11,888 nt of DNA from Planctomycetia bacterium (lineage in GTDB: Bacteria; Planctomycetota; Phycisphaerae; Phycisphaerales; SM1A02): the NCBI GenBank assembly GCA_005798965.1, contig SYIB01000047.1, positions 1 to 11,888 on the forward strand, written 5' to 3'. Positions 6,427 to 11,888 of the stretch are shown here, piece after piece. How positions within the stretch are numbered: the stretch's first letter is position 1; each line of letters begins with the position of its first letter. Position numbers and translations under genes: made by a program. The notes under the pieces were generated by a model. That model searched no databases. It was not told where the DNA came from and saw nothing but the letters and a program-made list of their open reading frames with translations.

Positions 6427-7490
6427 AGCCGATCGAGAACGGCGGACCGTGGCTGGGACCACTTGGCCGCGACGCTGACGTCGTCGTGGCCAGTCGTGTG
6501 CGGCTGGCCCGCAACCTTGCTGGCTTCCCGTTCACCAACCGCGCCTCGACCGCGCAGCGCCGCGACGTCGTGTCGATGGTCCGGGATCGCGCTCAAGCCG
6601 CATCGTGGGGGCGGATGCTTGGCTGGGTGGACCTTCAGGGGTGCCCCGCTGAGCAGCGCACGCAGATGGTGGAGCGCCACCTCGTGAGCAAGCAGTTCGC
6701 CGCTTCCGATGCGCCACGCGCCGTCGGCATCTCGGCTGACGAGACGCTCTCGGTGATGGTCAACGAGGAGGACCACCTCCGCATCCAGGCGATGTACTCG
6801 GGCCTGCGCATCGATGAGTGCTTCGCCGCGGCCACCGCCTTCGATCAGGGGGCCGAGTCGGCGCTCGACTACGCCTGGCACCACCGATGGGGCTACCTGA
6901 CTGCCTGTCCCACCAATGTGGGCTGCGGCATTCGCGTGAGCGTGATGCTCCACCTGCCGGCGCTGCGACTCACCTCGGAACTCGACCGCGTGCGCCGTGC
7001 CGCCAAGGACCTGCACCTGGCGCTGCGCGGCTTCCACGGCGAAGGCTCGGAGCCGATGGGCGACTTCTACCAGCTCAGCAACCAGATCACGCTGGGGATG
7101 CGTGATGAGGAAGTCGTCGGGGAACTGCGGGACCGCATCATTCCGCAGGTGATCCGCTACGAACGGCTCGCTCGCGAGACGTATCGCTCGAAGGCCCCCG
7201 CTGCCGCGCGCGACCGGTTCATCCGTGCCGCGGCCATGCTCACGCATGCCCGCCTGATGTCGCTCGATGAGGCCATGAAACTCCTTGGCCGCCTGCGGCT
7301 GGGAATCGCCAGCGGACTGACCGAGGCCATCGACTCCACGCTCGTGCACCGCCTGCTGCTGCAGGTCCAGCCGGCCCATCTCGCTCTGGTTCGTCCGAAC
7401 GATCCGATGGAGACGCTCGAGCAGCAATCGGCGGCGCGGGCAGCGCTCCTGCGCGATGCGCTTGCACCGCTGCGCACCTCGATCGGCTGA
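6423..7490 (+). CDS. mcsB: Protein-arginine kinase McsB
   Basis: A 355-residue phosphagen-kinase-like enzyme that phosphorylates arginine side chains and in Bacillus tags proteins for ClpCP. Seen motifs: SRVRLARNLAGFPF (24-37, nucleotide binding), NEEDHLRIQ (114-122, acidic catalytic loop), WGYLTACPTNVG (156-167, with the phosphagen-kinase Cys at 162), GFHGEG (203-208) and YQLSNQITLG (216-225). The N-terminal helical domain of animal arginine kinases is absent, as in McsB. Two oddities: residue 168 is Cys where McsB and creatine kinase have Thr (NVGTG), and the C-terminal phosphoarginine-sensing RDxxRA motif reads QSAARA at 335-340. The family fold and catalytic residues look intact. It overlaps mcsA by 4 bp. 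Without clpC and a CtsR-type repressor nearby, its targets are unknown. Confidence 0.95.
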   Translation: MKPIENGGPWLGPLGRDADVVVASRVRLARNLAGFPFTNRASTAQRRDVVSMVRDRAQAASWGRMLGWVDLQGCPAEQRTQMVERHLVSKQFAASDAPRAVGISADETLSVMVNEEDHLRIQAMYSGLRIDECFAAATAFDQGAESALDYAWHHRWGYLTACPTNVGCGIRVSVMLHLPALRLTSELDRVRRAAKDLHLALRGFHGEGSEPMGDFYQLSNQITLGMRDEEVVGELRDRIIPQVIRYERLARETYRSKAPAAARDRFIRAAAMLTHARLMSLDEAMKLLGRLRLGIASGLTEAIDSTLVHRLLLQVQPAHLALVRPNDPMETLEQQSAARAALLRDALAPLRTSIG

Positions 7491-7497
7491 GCCGATC
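7481..7497. terminator. Perfect hairpin with the mcsB stop codon as its loop
   Basis: GATCGGC-TGA-GCCGATC: a 7-bp perfect stem whose three-base loop is the TGA of mcsB. It lies between the convergent mcsB and pterin dehydratase genes and could act in both directions. No T-run follows, so it is not a textbook intrinsic terminator. Confidence 0.4.
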
Positions 7498-7527
7498 ACC
7501 CACGGGCTTCACGCGCCGAATCGATCC

Positions 7528-7821
7528 TCAGGCGTGCTTGAGCGCAGCCGCCGCATCCGCATGCGCCGCGAACTCAGCATCCTTGATCGAGATCCCCCCG
7601 ACATCGTGCGTGGACAGGCTCAGCGTGACCTTGGACCAACGCACGAGGATGTCGGGATGATGCTGCACGCGCTCCGCGTGGTCCGCCATGCCGTTGACGA
7701 AGGCCATCGACTGCACGAAATCGGCGAAGGTGAAGGTTCGCTGGATGCACTCGCCCACGCGCGACCATTCAGGAAGACGGCTGAGGGCTGCGTCGATTTC
7801 GGCGTCTGAGTAGCGGTGCAT
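7528..7821 (-). CDS. phhB: Pterin-4a-carbinolamine dehydratase
   Basis: A 97-residue small cytoplasmic enzyme that dehydrates 4a-hydroxytetrahydropterin, recycling the cofactor of aromatic amino-acid hydroxylases or related pterins. Characteristic features are the N-terminal acid-helix YSDAEIDAALSRLPEW, then IQRTFTFADFVQSMAFVN (26-43) and the active-site block AERVQHHPDILVRWSKVTLSLSTH with His54, His55, Pro56 and His72, followed by VGGIS. The length is typical (about 95-115). The ATG at 7819-7821 was chosen because the family N-terminus begins there; a longer upstream reading overlaps the divergent gene. It faces mcsB tail to tail and diverges from the tRNA-synthetase-like gene with only 22 bp between start codons. 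No phenylalanine hydroxylase is present, so its pterin substrate is open. Confidence 0.92.
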   Translation of the reverse strand: MHRYSDAEIDAALSRLPEWSRVGECIQRTFTFADFVQSMAFVNGMADHAERVQHHPDILVRWSKVTLSLSTHDVGGISIKDAEFAAHADAAAALKHA

Positions 7822-7827
7822 GCGAGG

Positions 7828-7835
7828 ACTATATT
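7828..7835. promoter_or_regulatory. Possible overlapping divergent -10 elements
   Basis: In the 22-bp gap between two divergent ATGs, TATATT (plus strand, 7830-7835) overlaps TATAGT (minus strand, 7828-7833). It is a rare AT-rich spot in this DNA. If both are used, transcripts would begin at or within a few bases of the start codons. Neither has a clear -35 box. Confidence 0.3.
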
Positions 7836-7843
7836 CGCCGCCG

Positions 7844-8827
7844 ATGGCAACGACCGTCACGCGCCTGGCGCCGAGCCCGACCGGCCACCTGCACCTGGGG
7901 CATGCGTGGAGCTTCCTGTGCACCTGGGCGCTCGCGCGCGCCCACGGTTGGTCGATCCGACTGCGCCTGGAGGATCTTGATGCGTCGCGAGCCTCGGCCG
8001 ATGCACGGCTTGATGCGCTCTGGTGCCTGCAGTGGCTGGGCGTCGATTGGGACGGCGATCCGGAGCTCCAGTCGGAGCATGTCGATCGCCACCAACGTGC
8101 CATGCAGGGGCTGGCTGCACGCGGGCTCGTCTTCGAGGCGCCCCACTCGCGCGCCCAAGTTCGCGCCGCCAGTGAACACGCCGCCGAACCCAATGAAGCC
8201 AACGCGCCCAACGAGGGCGATGCCGTGCTTCGCTTTCCGCCCTCCTTGCGCCCGCCGCCGGGCGATTCTTGGAGCTTCCAGAACACCGCATGCAACCATC
8301 GCTTCGCCTGTCCGGCCGGGCCGCGCACGATCCAAGACCAACTGCACGGCGATCGAACGCTCGACCCCTCGCTGGTCTGGGGCGACCCGCTGGTCTGGAT
8401 GAAGTCCGGTGTGCCGAGCTACCAGCTGGCTGTGGTGGTCGATGACCTGGCCGCTGGCGTGACTGATGTGGTGCGCGGCGAGGATCTTCTCGACAGCGCG
8501 GTGCTGCAGTCGGTCCTGATCGATGCCCTCGGCGGCGCATGCCCCCGCTGGTGGCACCTGCCGCTGGTCGTTGATGAGCACGGCCGTCGGCTCGCCAAGC
8601 GGCACGATGCGCTCTCGCTGCGCTCGCTGGCAGCCGCAGGCGCGACACCGGGGCGTGTGCGCCGACTCGTGCTGCACTGGTGCGGCGCTGCCGAACTTGG
8701 CGGGGAGTCATCGCCGGCCGAACTGGCCTCTGCCGTGGCGCCCGACGCGCTCCGCTCCCTTGTCGCGACGGAGGCACGCCTGCGGGTGACGCCGGATATC
8801 GTCCACTGGCTATGCCACGGACCGTGA
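7844..8827 (+). CDS. gluQ: Glutamyl-Q tRNA(Asp) synthetase-like protein
   Basis: A 327-residue truncated class I glutamyl-tRNA synthetase homologue. Glu-Q-RS attaches glutamate to queuosine in tRNA(Asp). It opens TRLAPSPTGHLHLGHAW, where HLGH at 17-20 is the HIGH motif. RLRLEDLDASR (39-49) binds glutamate and ATP, YQLAVVVDDLAAGVTDVVRG (193-212) is the family core, and LAKRH at 250-254 stands for KMSKS. The anticodon-binding C-terminal domain of full GltX is missing, which is the main reason for this call. The Cys residues that form the zinc site of E. coli GluQ are not seen after position 95; that segment is a Ala/Asn/Glu-rich loop. The ATG at 7844 was preferred to one at 7820 because homology starts there. 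Its stop overlaps the next gene by 16 bp. A divergent GltX paralogue with another role is the alternative. Confidence 0.87.
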   Translation: MATTVTRLAPSPTGHLHLGHAWSFLCTWALARAHGWSIRLRLEDLDASRASADARLDALWCLQWLGVDWDGDPELQSEHVDRHQRAMQGLAARGLVFEAPHSRAQVRAASEHAAEPNEANAPNEGDAVLRFPPSLRPPPGDSWSFQNTACNHRFACPAGPRTIQDQLHGDRTLDPSLVWGDPLVWMKSGVPSYQLAVVVDDLAAGVTDVVRGEDLLDSAVLQSVLIDALGGACPRWWHLPLVVDEHGRRLAKRHDALSLRSLAAAGATPGRVRRLVLHWCGAAELGGESSPAELASAVAPDALRSLVATEARLRVTPDIVHWLCHGP

Positions 8828-9297
8828 CGCTGATCGTGATCGCCCTCAGTGCCTTGCTCGCTGCGTGCGGCGGCTCGGATCCCGGGCGGATCGAGATCAA
8901 GGGCGAGGTCTTCAACCTCACGGTCTCGGCCGACGATGCCTCGCGCACCCGTGGGCTCGGCGGCGTGACCGAGATCCCTGAGCACGGGGGCATGATCTTC
9001 GCCTTCCGCACACCCGAGCTGCAGGGATTCTGGATGCGTCACTGCATCACGGACATGGACATCCTCTACGTGGATCCGCAAGGGTTCGTGGTGAGCGCCT
9101 ACACCATGACGACCGAGGCCCCGCAGGCGGAGGGGGAAAGCGAACAGGCTTACTTCAACCGCCTGCGCCGCTACCCCAGCGGCAAGCCAGCGCAATTCGT
9201 CATCGAGTTGAAGGCGCGCACGATCAATCGGCTCGGCATCGTGCCCGGAACGAAGGTCACGCTCGATGCCAAGGCCCTGAAGGAACTCGCCCAGTGA
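8812..9297 (+). CDS. DUF192 family lipoprotein
   Basis: A 161-residue secreted lipoprotein of unknown function. Residues 1-18 are a signal peptide ending in the lipobox LLAAC, with Cys19 as the predicted lipidated residue, then a GGSDPG linker. The mature part matches DUF192: DASRTRGLGG near 42-51, GGMIFAF at 59-65, and the signature FWMRHCITDMDILYVD at 73-88. A C-terminal IELKARTINRLGIVPGTKV closes the domain as usual. An insertion-like acidic stretch (EAPQAEGESEQ) lies between. The ATG at 8812 gives a complete signal peptide and overlaps the previous gene by 16 bp; its stop overlaps the phosphatase GTG by 4 bp. The periplasmic face of a membrane is the likely location. Confidence 0.9.
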   Translation: MPRTVTLIVIALSALLAACGGSDPGRIEIKGEVFNLTVSADDASRTRGLGGVTEIPEHGGMIFAFRTPELQGFWMRHCITDMDILYVDPQGFVVSAYTMTTEAPQAEGESEQAYFNRLRRYPSGKPAQFVIELKARTINRLGIVPGTKVTLDAKALKELAQ

Positions 9298-10472
9298 GGC
9301 CGCGCGCCATCACGGTGCTCGCGGCGCGCGATGGCGCAACGGCAGCGGCGATCGCCCGCACCCTCGCCTCAACGGGTCCATTCACCTGTGAAGGTGGTGA
9401 TGCCTACGCCGCGCAGGCCGGCAGCCGCGTGCGACGCGCCGAGGCCGTGCTCGTGCTGGGATCGGCAAGCGCCGACCCCCAGGTGCGTGGGCTGGTCGAG
9501 GACGCCCTCTCTCGCCATGTGCCCGTCCTCTGCCTGGGGGCCGATGATGCCGGCGAACCCGTCGTCGCGCGTGCGCCCGCCGATGCACCGCCGGAGTTCG
9601 TTGCGGGCATGCTGCTTGGCCTTCTTGAGCGCCAGATCGACCTCGACCGCATGCGCCGAGAAGCGATCGCAGCCAACGTGAGCAGCGGCGACCTGCGCGC
9701 CGAGGTGAACCGGATCACCGATGAACTGCAGTTGGCCTCGAGCGTGCAGCGTGACTTCCTTCCGCGCACGTTGCCCACCCTGGGCTCGATCCGCATGGGC
9801 GCGCTGTGGAAGCCAGCCGAGTTCGTCAGCGGCGATCTTTACAACGTGATGCGGCTTGACGAGCGAAGGCTCGGCGTCTTCATCACCGACGCCGTGGGCC
9901 ACGGTGTGCCGGCTGCGCTGATGACGCTGGTGATCGGCCGCGCCCTGCCGACCAAGGACATCGCGGGCAACGCCTACCGCGTGCTGAGCCCGGCGGAGAG
10001 CCTCGAGCGCCTCAACACGGAAATGCTTGCCCGGTCTGAGCACGCTTCACGCTTCGCGACCGCGGTGTACGCCGTGATCGATGTGCAGACCGGCCAGGTG
10101 CGCTTCAGCTGCGCCGGTCACCCGCCGGTGCTGCTTGCCCGTGCGGGTGGCGGCTTCGAGCCGCACGGCACGACTGGCGGACTGCTGGGCGTGTTCGAGG
10201 GCACGACCTTCGGCGAGGCGGAACTCGAGCTCGCACCAGGCGATCGACTGCTGCTCCACTCAGATGGTTTCGAACAGGCATTCCCCGATGCCGCCGTGCT
10301 GCGGAAGAAGCACCGCCTTCCCAACGATCGCTACCTGCAGTGCTTCGCGCAGCATCGTGGCGTCGCGGAGCCGCAAGCGTTCTGCGATGCCGTCTCCCAC
10401 GATGCCGACCAAGCCTGCGCCGGCACGCCGTTGCACGACGACGTCACGATGGTGTGCATCGACCGGCAGTGA
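9294..10472 (+). CDS. SpoIIE/RsbU-type PPM serine phosphatase with an atypical N-terminal domain
   Basis: A 392-residue cytoplasmic regulator. Residues about 145-390 form a PP2C-like SpoIIE domain that removes phosphate from serine or threonine, commonly from anti-sigma-factor antagonists. LASSVQRDFLPRTLP (147-161) is the usual entry helix. Metal-binding acids are visible at Asp181 (FVSGDLYN), Asp199 (ITDAVGHGVPAALM), Asp324 (LHSDGFEQAF) and Asp382/383 (LHDDVTMVCID). FSCAGHPPVLL at 271-281 is also typical. Residues 1-110 have alternating strands and helices like a response-regulator receiver, but AVLVLGSASA lacks the phosphoacceptor Asp. Residues 112-150 look like a helical linker. The GTG start overlaps the DUF192 stop (GTGA), with AAGGA at 9280-9284, nine bases before. 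No anti-sigma or antagonist gene is in view. Confidence 0.93.
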   Translation: MRPRAITVLAARDGATAAAIARTLASTGPFTCEGGDAYAAQAGSRVRRAEAVLVLGSASADPQVRGLVEDALSRHVPVLCLGADDAGEPVVARAPADAPPEFVAGMLLGLLERQIDLDRMRREAIAANVSSGDLRAEVNRITDELQLASSVQRDFLPRTLPTLGSIRMGALWKPAEFVSGDLYNVMRLDERRLGVFITDAVGHGVPAALMTLVIGRALPTKDIAGNAYRVLSPAESLERLNTEMLARSEHASRFATAVYAVIDVQTGQVRFSCAGHPPVLLARAGGGFEPHGTTGGLLGVFEGTTFGEAELELAPGDRLLLHSDGFEQAFPDAAVLRKKHRLPNDRYLQCFAQHRGVAEPQAFCDAVSHDADQACAGTPLHDDVTMVCIDRQ

Positions 10473-10956
10473 GTCGGGCCGGAGTCCGTGATCGGCCAGC
10501 GACCTTGCCGCGGTTGACCTCTCCGCGATAGTTGACCGCGATCACCCAGGCAGCGCTCGGCTCGGACCTGAGAGGTGGCAGCCGAGCAGACAGCGGCGGT
10601 ACGAGCGCACCTCCCCCGCTGAGACGCTGGTCGTGCACATCGTGCTGGTGCTCGTGGAGGTTCCAGGCGGTGCGACCGAAGACCTGCTTCATCGCCTGCA
10701 CGATGCGTGCGAAGCTGTGGCCTTCATCGGCGTTGCTGTCGATGCGCCCTTCCGTGGCCTGCCATCGGTCGAGCGCGAAGAGCATGTTGTTCCCCGCCTG
10801 GACCGCGTCGATCTGCCAGCCAAGGCGAGCCACGCATGCATGGGGGTTGGCGTGCAGGACGGCATCCTCGCACTCGCGCTTGTACTGCCCGTGCGGATCC
10901 CGCGAGTTGCGCTCGTCGTCGACCTGGTGTGGGCCATCCGGAATGTGGTGGAACAC
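10444..10956 (-). CDS. Weak histidine-rich ORF after riboflavin synthase, possibly a gene
   Basis: A 170-codon open frame from GTG at 10954-10956. I find no recognisable family. In its favour, it follows ribE on the same strand and its third codon position is the most GC-rich. It contains a protein-like stretch (LGWQIDAVQAGNNMLFALDRW, split across 45-65). It also has a histidine cluster HEHQHDVH at 101-108. Against it: no good Shine-Dalgarno, an odd His/Gln/Asp composition, a low-complexity C-terminus, and 29 bp of tail-to-tail overlap with the phosphatase gene. An opposite-strand frame at 10633-11031 is also open but reads like an antisense shadow. If none is real, 10473-10987 is a 515-bp non-coding or decayed stretch in which I see nothing else. 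Confidence 0.35.
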   Translation of the reverse strand: MFHHIPDGPHQVDDERNSRDPHGQYKRECEDAVLHANPHACVARLGWQIDAVQAGNNMLFALDRWQATEGRIDSNADEGHSFARIVQAMKQVFGRTAWNLHEHQHDVHDQRLSGGGALVPPLSARLPPLRSEPSAAWVIAVNYRGEVNRGKVAGRSRTPARLTAGRCTPS

Positions 10957-10987
10957 GCCTCACGCGGCGTGCTGCGCACGCGCAGCA

Positions 10988-11599
10988 TCAACGCCCATGC
11001 GAGAGTCGCCGCTCCACTTCACGCGCGATGAGCTTGGACAGGTGATCCGCCTCGATGTTGACGGCATGCCCTACCGCCAGCGCCGCGAGCGTGGTCCGCG
11101 AGAGCGTCTCGGGAATCAGCGCAACCTCGAACCACGCGCCATCCGCAGCGGCATCGGCAACCGTCAGCGAGACCCCGTCCACTGCGATCGAGCCTTGCGA
11201 CACGATGAAGCGTGCCACCGGCTCAGGGGGCTCGATGCGCACGCGCCACTGCCCGCTGGTCTGGATCGAGGCCACGCGGCCCAGACCGTCGACGTGCCCC
11301 TGCACGATGTGGCCGCCCAGCGGCGTGGAGGCGAGCACCGCATGCTCGAGGTTGACCGCGCGCGGAAGCGAGGCAAGCGTTCCCAGTGCCGTCCGCGCGA
11401 GCGTCTGCGGAATCACATCGAAGCTCCACGCACCGGGCTGCACCTGGACCACCGTCAGGCACGTGCCCGAGACCGAGATCGAGTCACCGCGCGCCGGCTC
11501 GTGGCTCCAGCCGCAAGGATCAAGTGTCAGCCGTGCGCCGGCGGCGCTCGGTTCGGCGGCCGTGATGCGGCCCACGTGCTGGACGATGCCGGTGAACAT
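10988..11599 (-). CDS. ribE: Riboflavin synthase alpha subunit
   Basis: A 203-residue enzyme that dismutates two 6,7-dimethyl-8-ribityllumazine molecules to riboflavin, the last step of vitamin B2 synthesis; cytoplasmic homotrimer. It starts MFTGIVQHVGRI, the near-invariant family opening. Two lumazine-binding repeats are plain: residues 1-95, with SGTCLTVV at 44-51, and 98-190, with DGVSLTVAD at 141-149. The linking motif GGHIVQGHVDG spans 95-105. Length is typical. It begins 39 bp after the SpoIID-domain gene on the same strand. No strong Shine-Dalgarno and no FMN riboswitch is visible upstream. Other rib genes are not in the window. Confidence 0.96.
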   Translation of the reverse strand: MFTGIVQHVGRITAAEPSAAGARLTLDPCGWSHEPARGDSISVSGTCLTVVQVQPGAWSFDVIPQTLARTALGTLASLPRAVNLEHAVLASTPLGGHIVQGHVDGLGRVASIQTSGQWRVRIEPPEPVARFIVSQGSIAVDGVSLTVADAAADGAWFEVALIPETLSRTTLAALAVGHAVNIEADHLSKLIAREVERRLSHGR

Positions 11600-11638
11600 G
11601 CGGGTTCGATGCGGTCTGCCGCGGTGCCCATGGCCGCG

Positions 11639-11888
11639 CTACCACGCGCGCACGCACTGGGCCCTCGGATAGTAGCGCTCGAGGATCTGCTGCCAGCTCT
11701 TGCCGGCCTTCGCGGTCGCCTGTGCACCATGCTGGCACATGCCGACGCCGTGGCCGAAGCCACGGCCCGTGAAGACGAAACCCTTGGGCGTCGAGGCGAC
11801 CGTGAAGTCGTCGCTCTTGAGCGTGCGCGAGCCGCCCTCGCCCGGGATCCCGCCGTTGATCGCCTCGCGCAGCCGTGCAGCTGGGATC
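11639..11888 (-). CDS. SpoIID/LytB-domain protein, C-terminal end (runs off right edge)
   Basis: The last 82 residues of a protein whose 5' end is outside the window. GRGFGHGVGMCQHGAQATAKAG at about 41-62 of the visible part is the SpoIID/LytB signature, followed by WQQILERYYPRAQ, the usual end of the domain. In Bacillus sporulation SpoIID is a lytic transglycosylase acting on denuded glycan strands; in non-sporulating bacteria such proteins act in cell-wall turnover or are uncharacterised. The preceding KSDDFTVASTPKGFVFTG fits the domain's beta region. It ends in TAG, 39 bp before ribE on the same strand. Signal peptide and repeats, if any, cannot be seen. Confidence 0.88.
   Translation of the reverse strand, partial: IPAARLREAINGGIPGEGGSRTLKSDDFTVASTPKGFVFTGRGFGHGVGMCQHGAQATAKAGKSWQQILERYYPRAQCVRAW

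Noticed and set aside
6306..7499. Long minus-strand open frame (397 codons)
   Set aside because: Antisense to mcsA/mcsB, which carry unmistakable motifs.
7857..9011. Minus-strand open frame (384 codons)
   Set aside because: Antisense to gluQ and the DUF192 gene; Arg/Ala/Pro-rich shadow composition.
10633..11031. Plus-strand open frame of 132 codons beside ribE
   Set aside because: It is codon-aligned antisense, is Val/Leu-rich like other shadows here, and overlaps the start of the ribE 3' end.
11055..11672. Plus-strand open frame of 205 codons
   Set aside because: Antisense to riboflavin synthase, whose two repeats are clear.
1..11888. CRISPR arrays, tRNA or rRNA genes, IS elements, integrase or phage genes
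   Set aside because: Looked for on both strands; no direct-repeat arrays, cloverleaf-like sequence, transposase motifs or terminal inverted repeats were seen.

Overview
The window is high-GC, gene-dense bacterial DNA with short intergenic gaps and several GTG starts. The gene mix suggests a diderm bacterium outside the Firmicutes. KdsA points to LPS-type Kdo synthesis and squalene-hopene cyclase to hopanoids. Genes more familiar from Bacillus also occur: mcsA-mcsB, a DUF1444/YtpQ-like gene, a SpoIIE-type phosphatase and a SpoIID-type domain. Together with a Gfo/Idh/MocA oxidoreductase this fits Planctomycetota, perhaps a Phycisphaerae-like lineage. That placement is inference; no rRNA or other marker is present.

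Layout. (1) Positions 1-2049, minus strand: a Gfo/Idh/MocA oxidoreductase followed by squalene-hopene cyclase, which runs off the left edge. (2) 2123-4159, plus strand: a membrane-anchored protein built of about twelve 22-residue repeats, a TrpG/PabA glutamine amidotransferase, and a small unrecognised protein. (3) 4167-4961, minus strand: a DUF1444 protein, convergent with (2). (4) 5081-7490, plus strand: a tight kdsA-mcsA-mcsB operon. (5) 7528-7821, minus strand: pterin-4a-carbinolamine dehydratase, convergent with mcsB and divergent from the next group with 22 bp between start codons. (6) 7844-10472, plus strand: a glutamyl-Q tRNA(Asp) synthetase-like gene, a DUF192 lipoprotein and a SpoIIE-family phosphatase, joined by overlapping ends. 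(7) 10444-11888, minus strand: the C-terminus of a SpoIID-domain protein, riboflavin synthase, and a weak histidine-rich ORF.

Most of the window is core metabolism and quality control: hopanoids, folate or tryptophan, Kdo, arginine-phosphorylation proteolysis, tRNA modification, riboflavin and pterin recycling. I see no CRISPR array, transposase, integrase, tRNA, rRNA or phage module, and no convincing new multi-gene system. The observations most worth pursuing are the regular 22-residue repeat protein, stop codons placed in the loops of perfect hairpins at both convergent gene junctions, a McsB that appears to lack the Arg-Asp of its phosphoarginine-sensing motif, and a G9 tract inside the cyclase gene.
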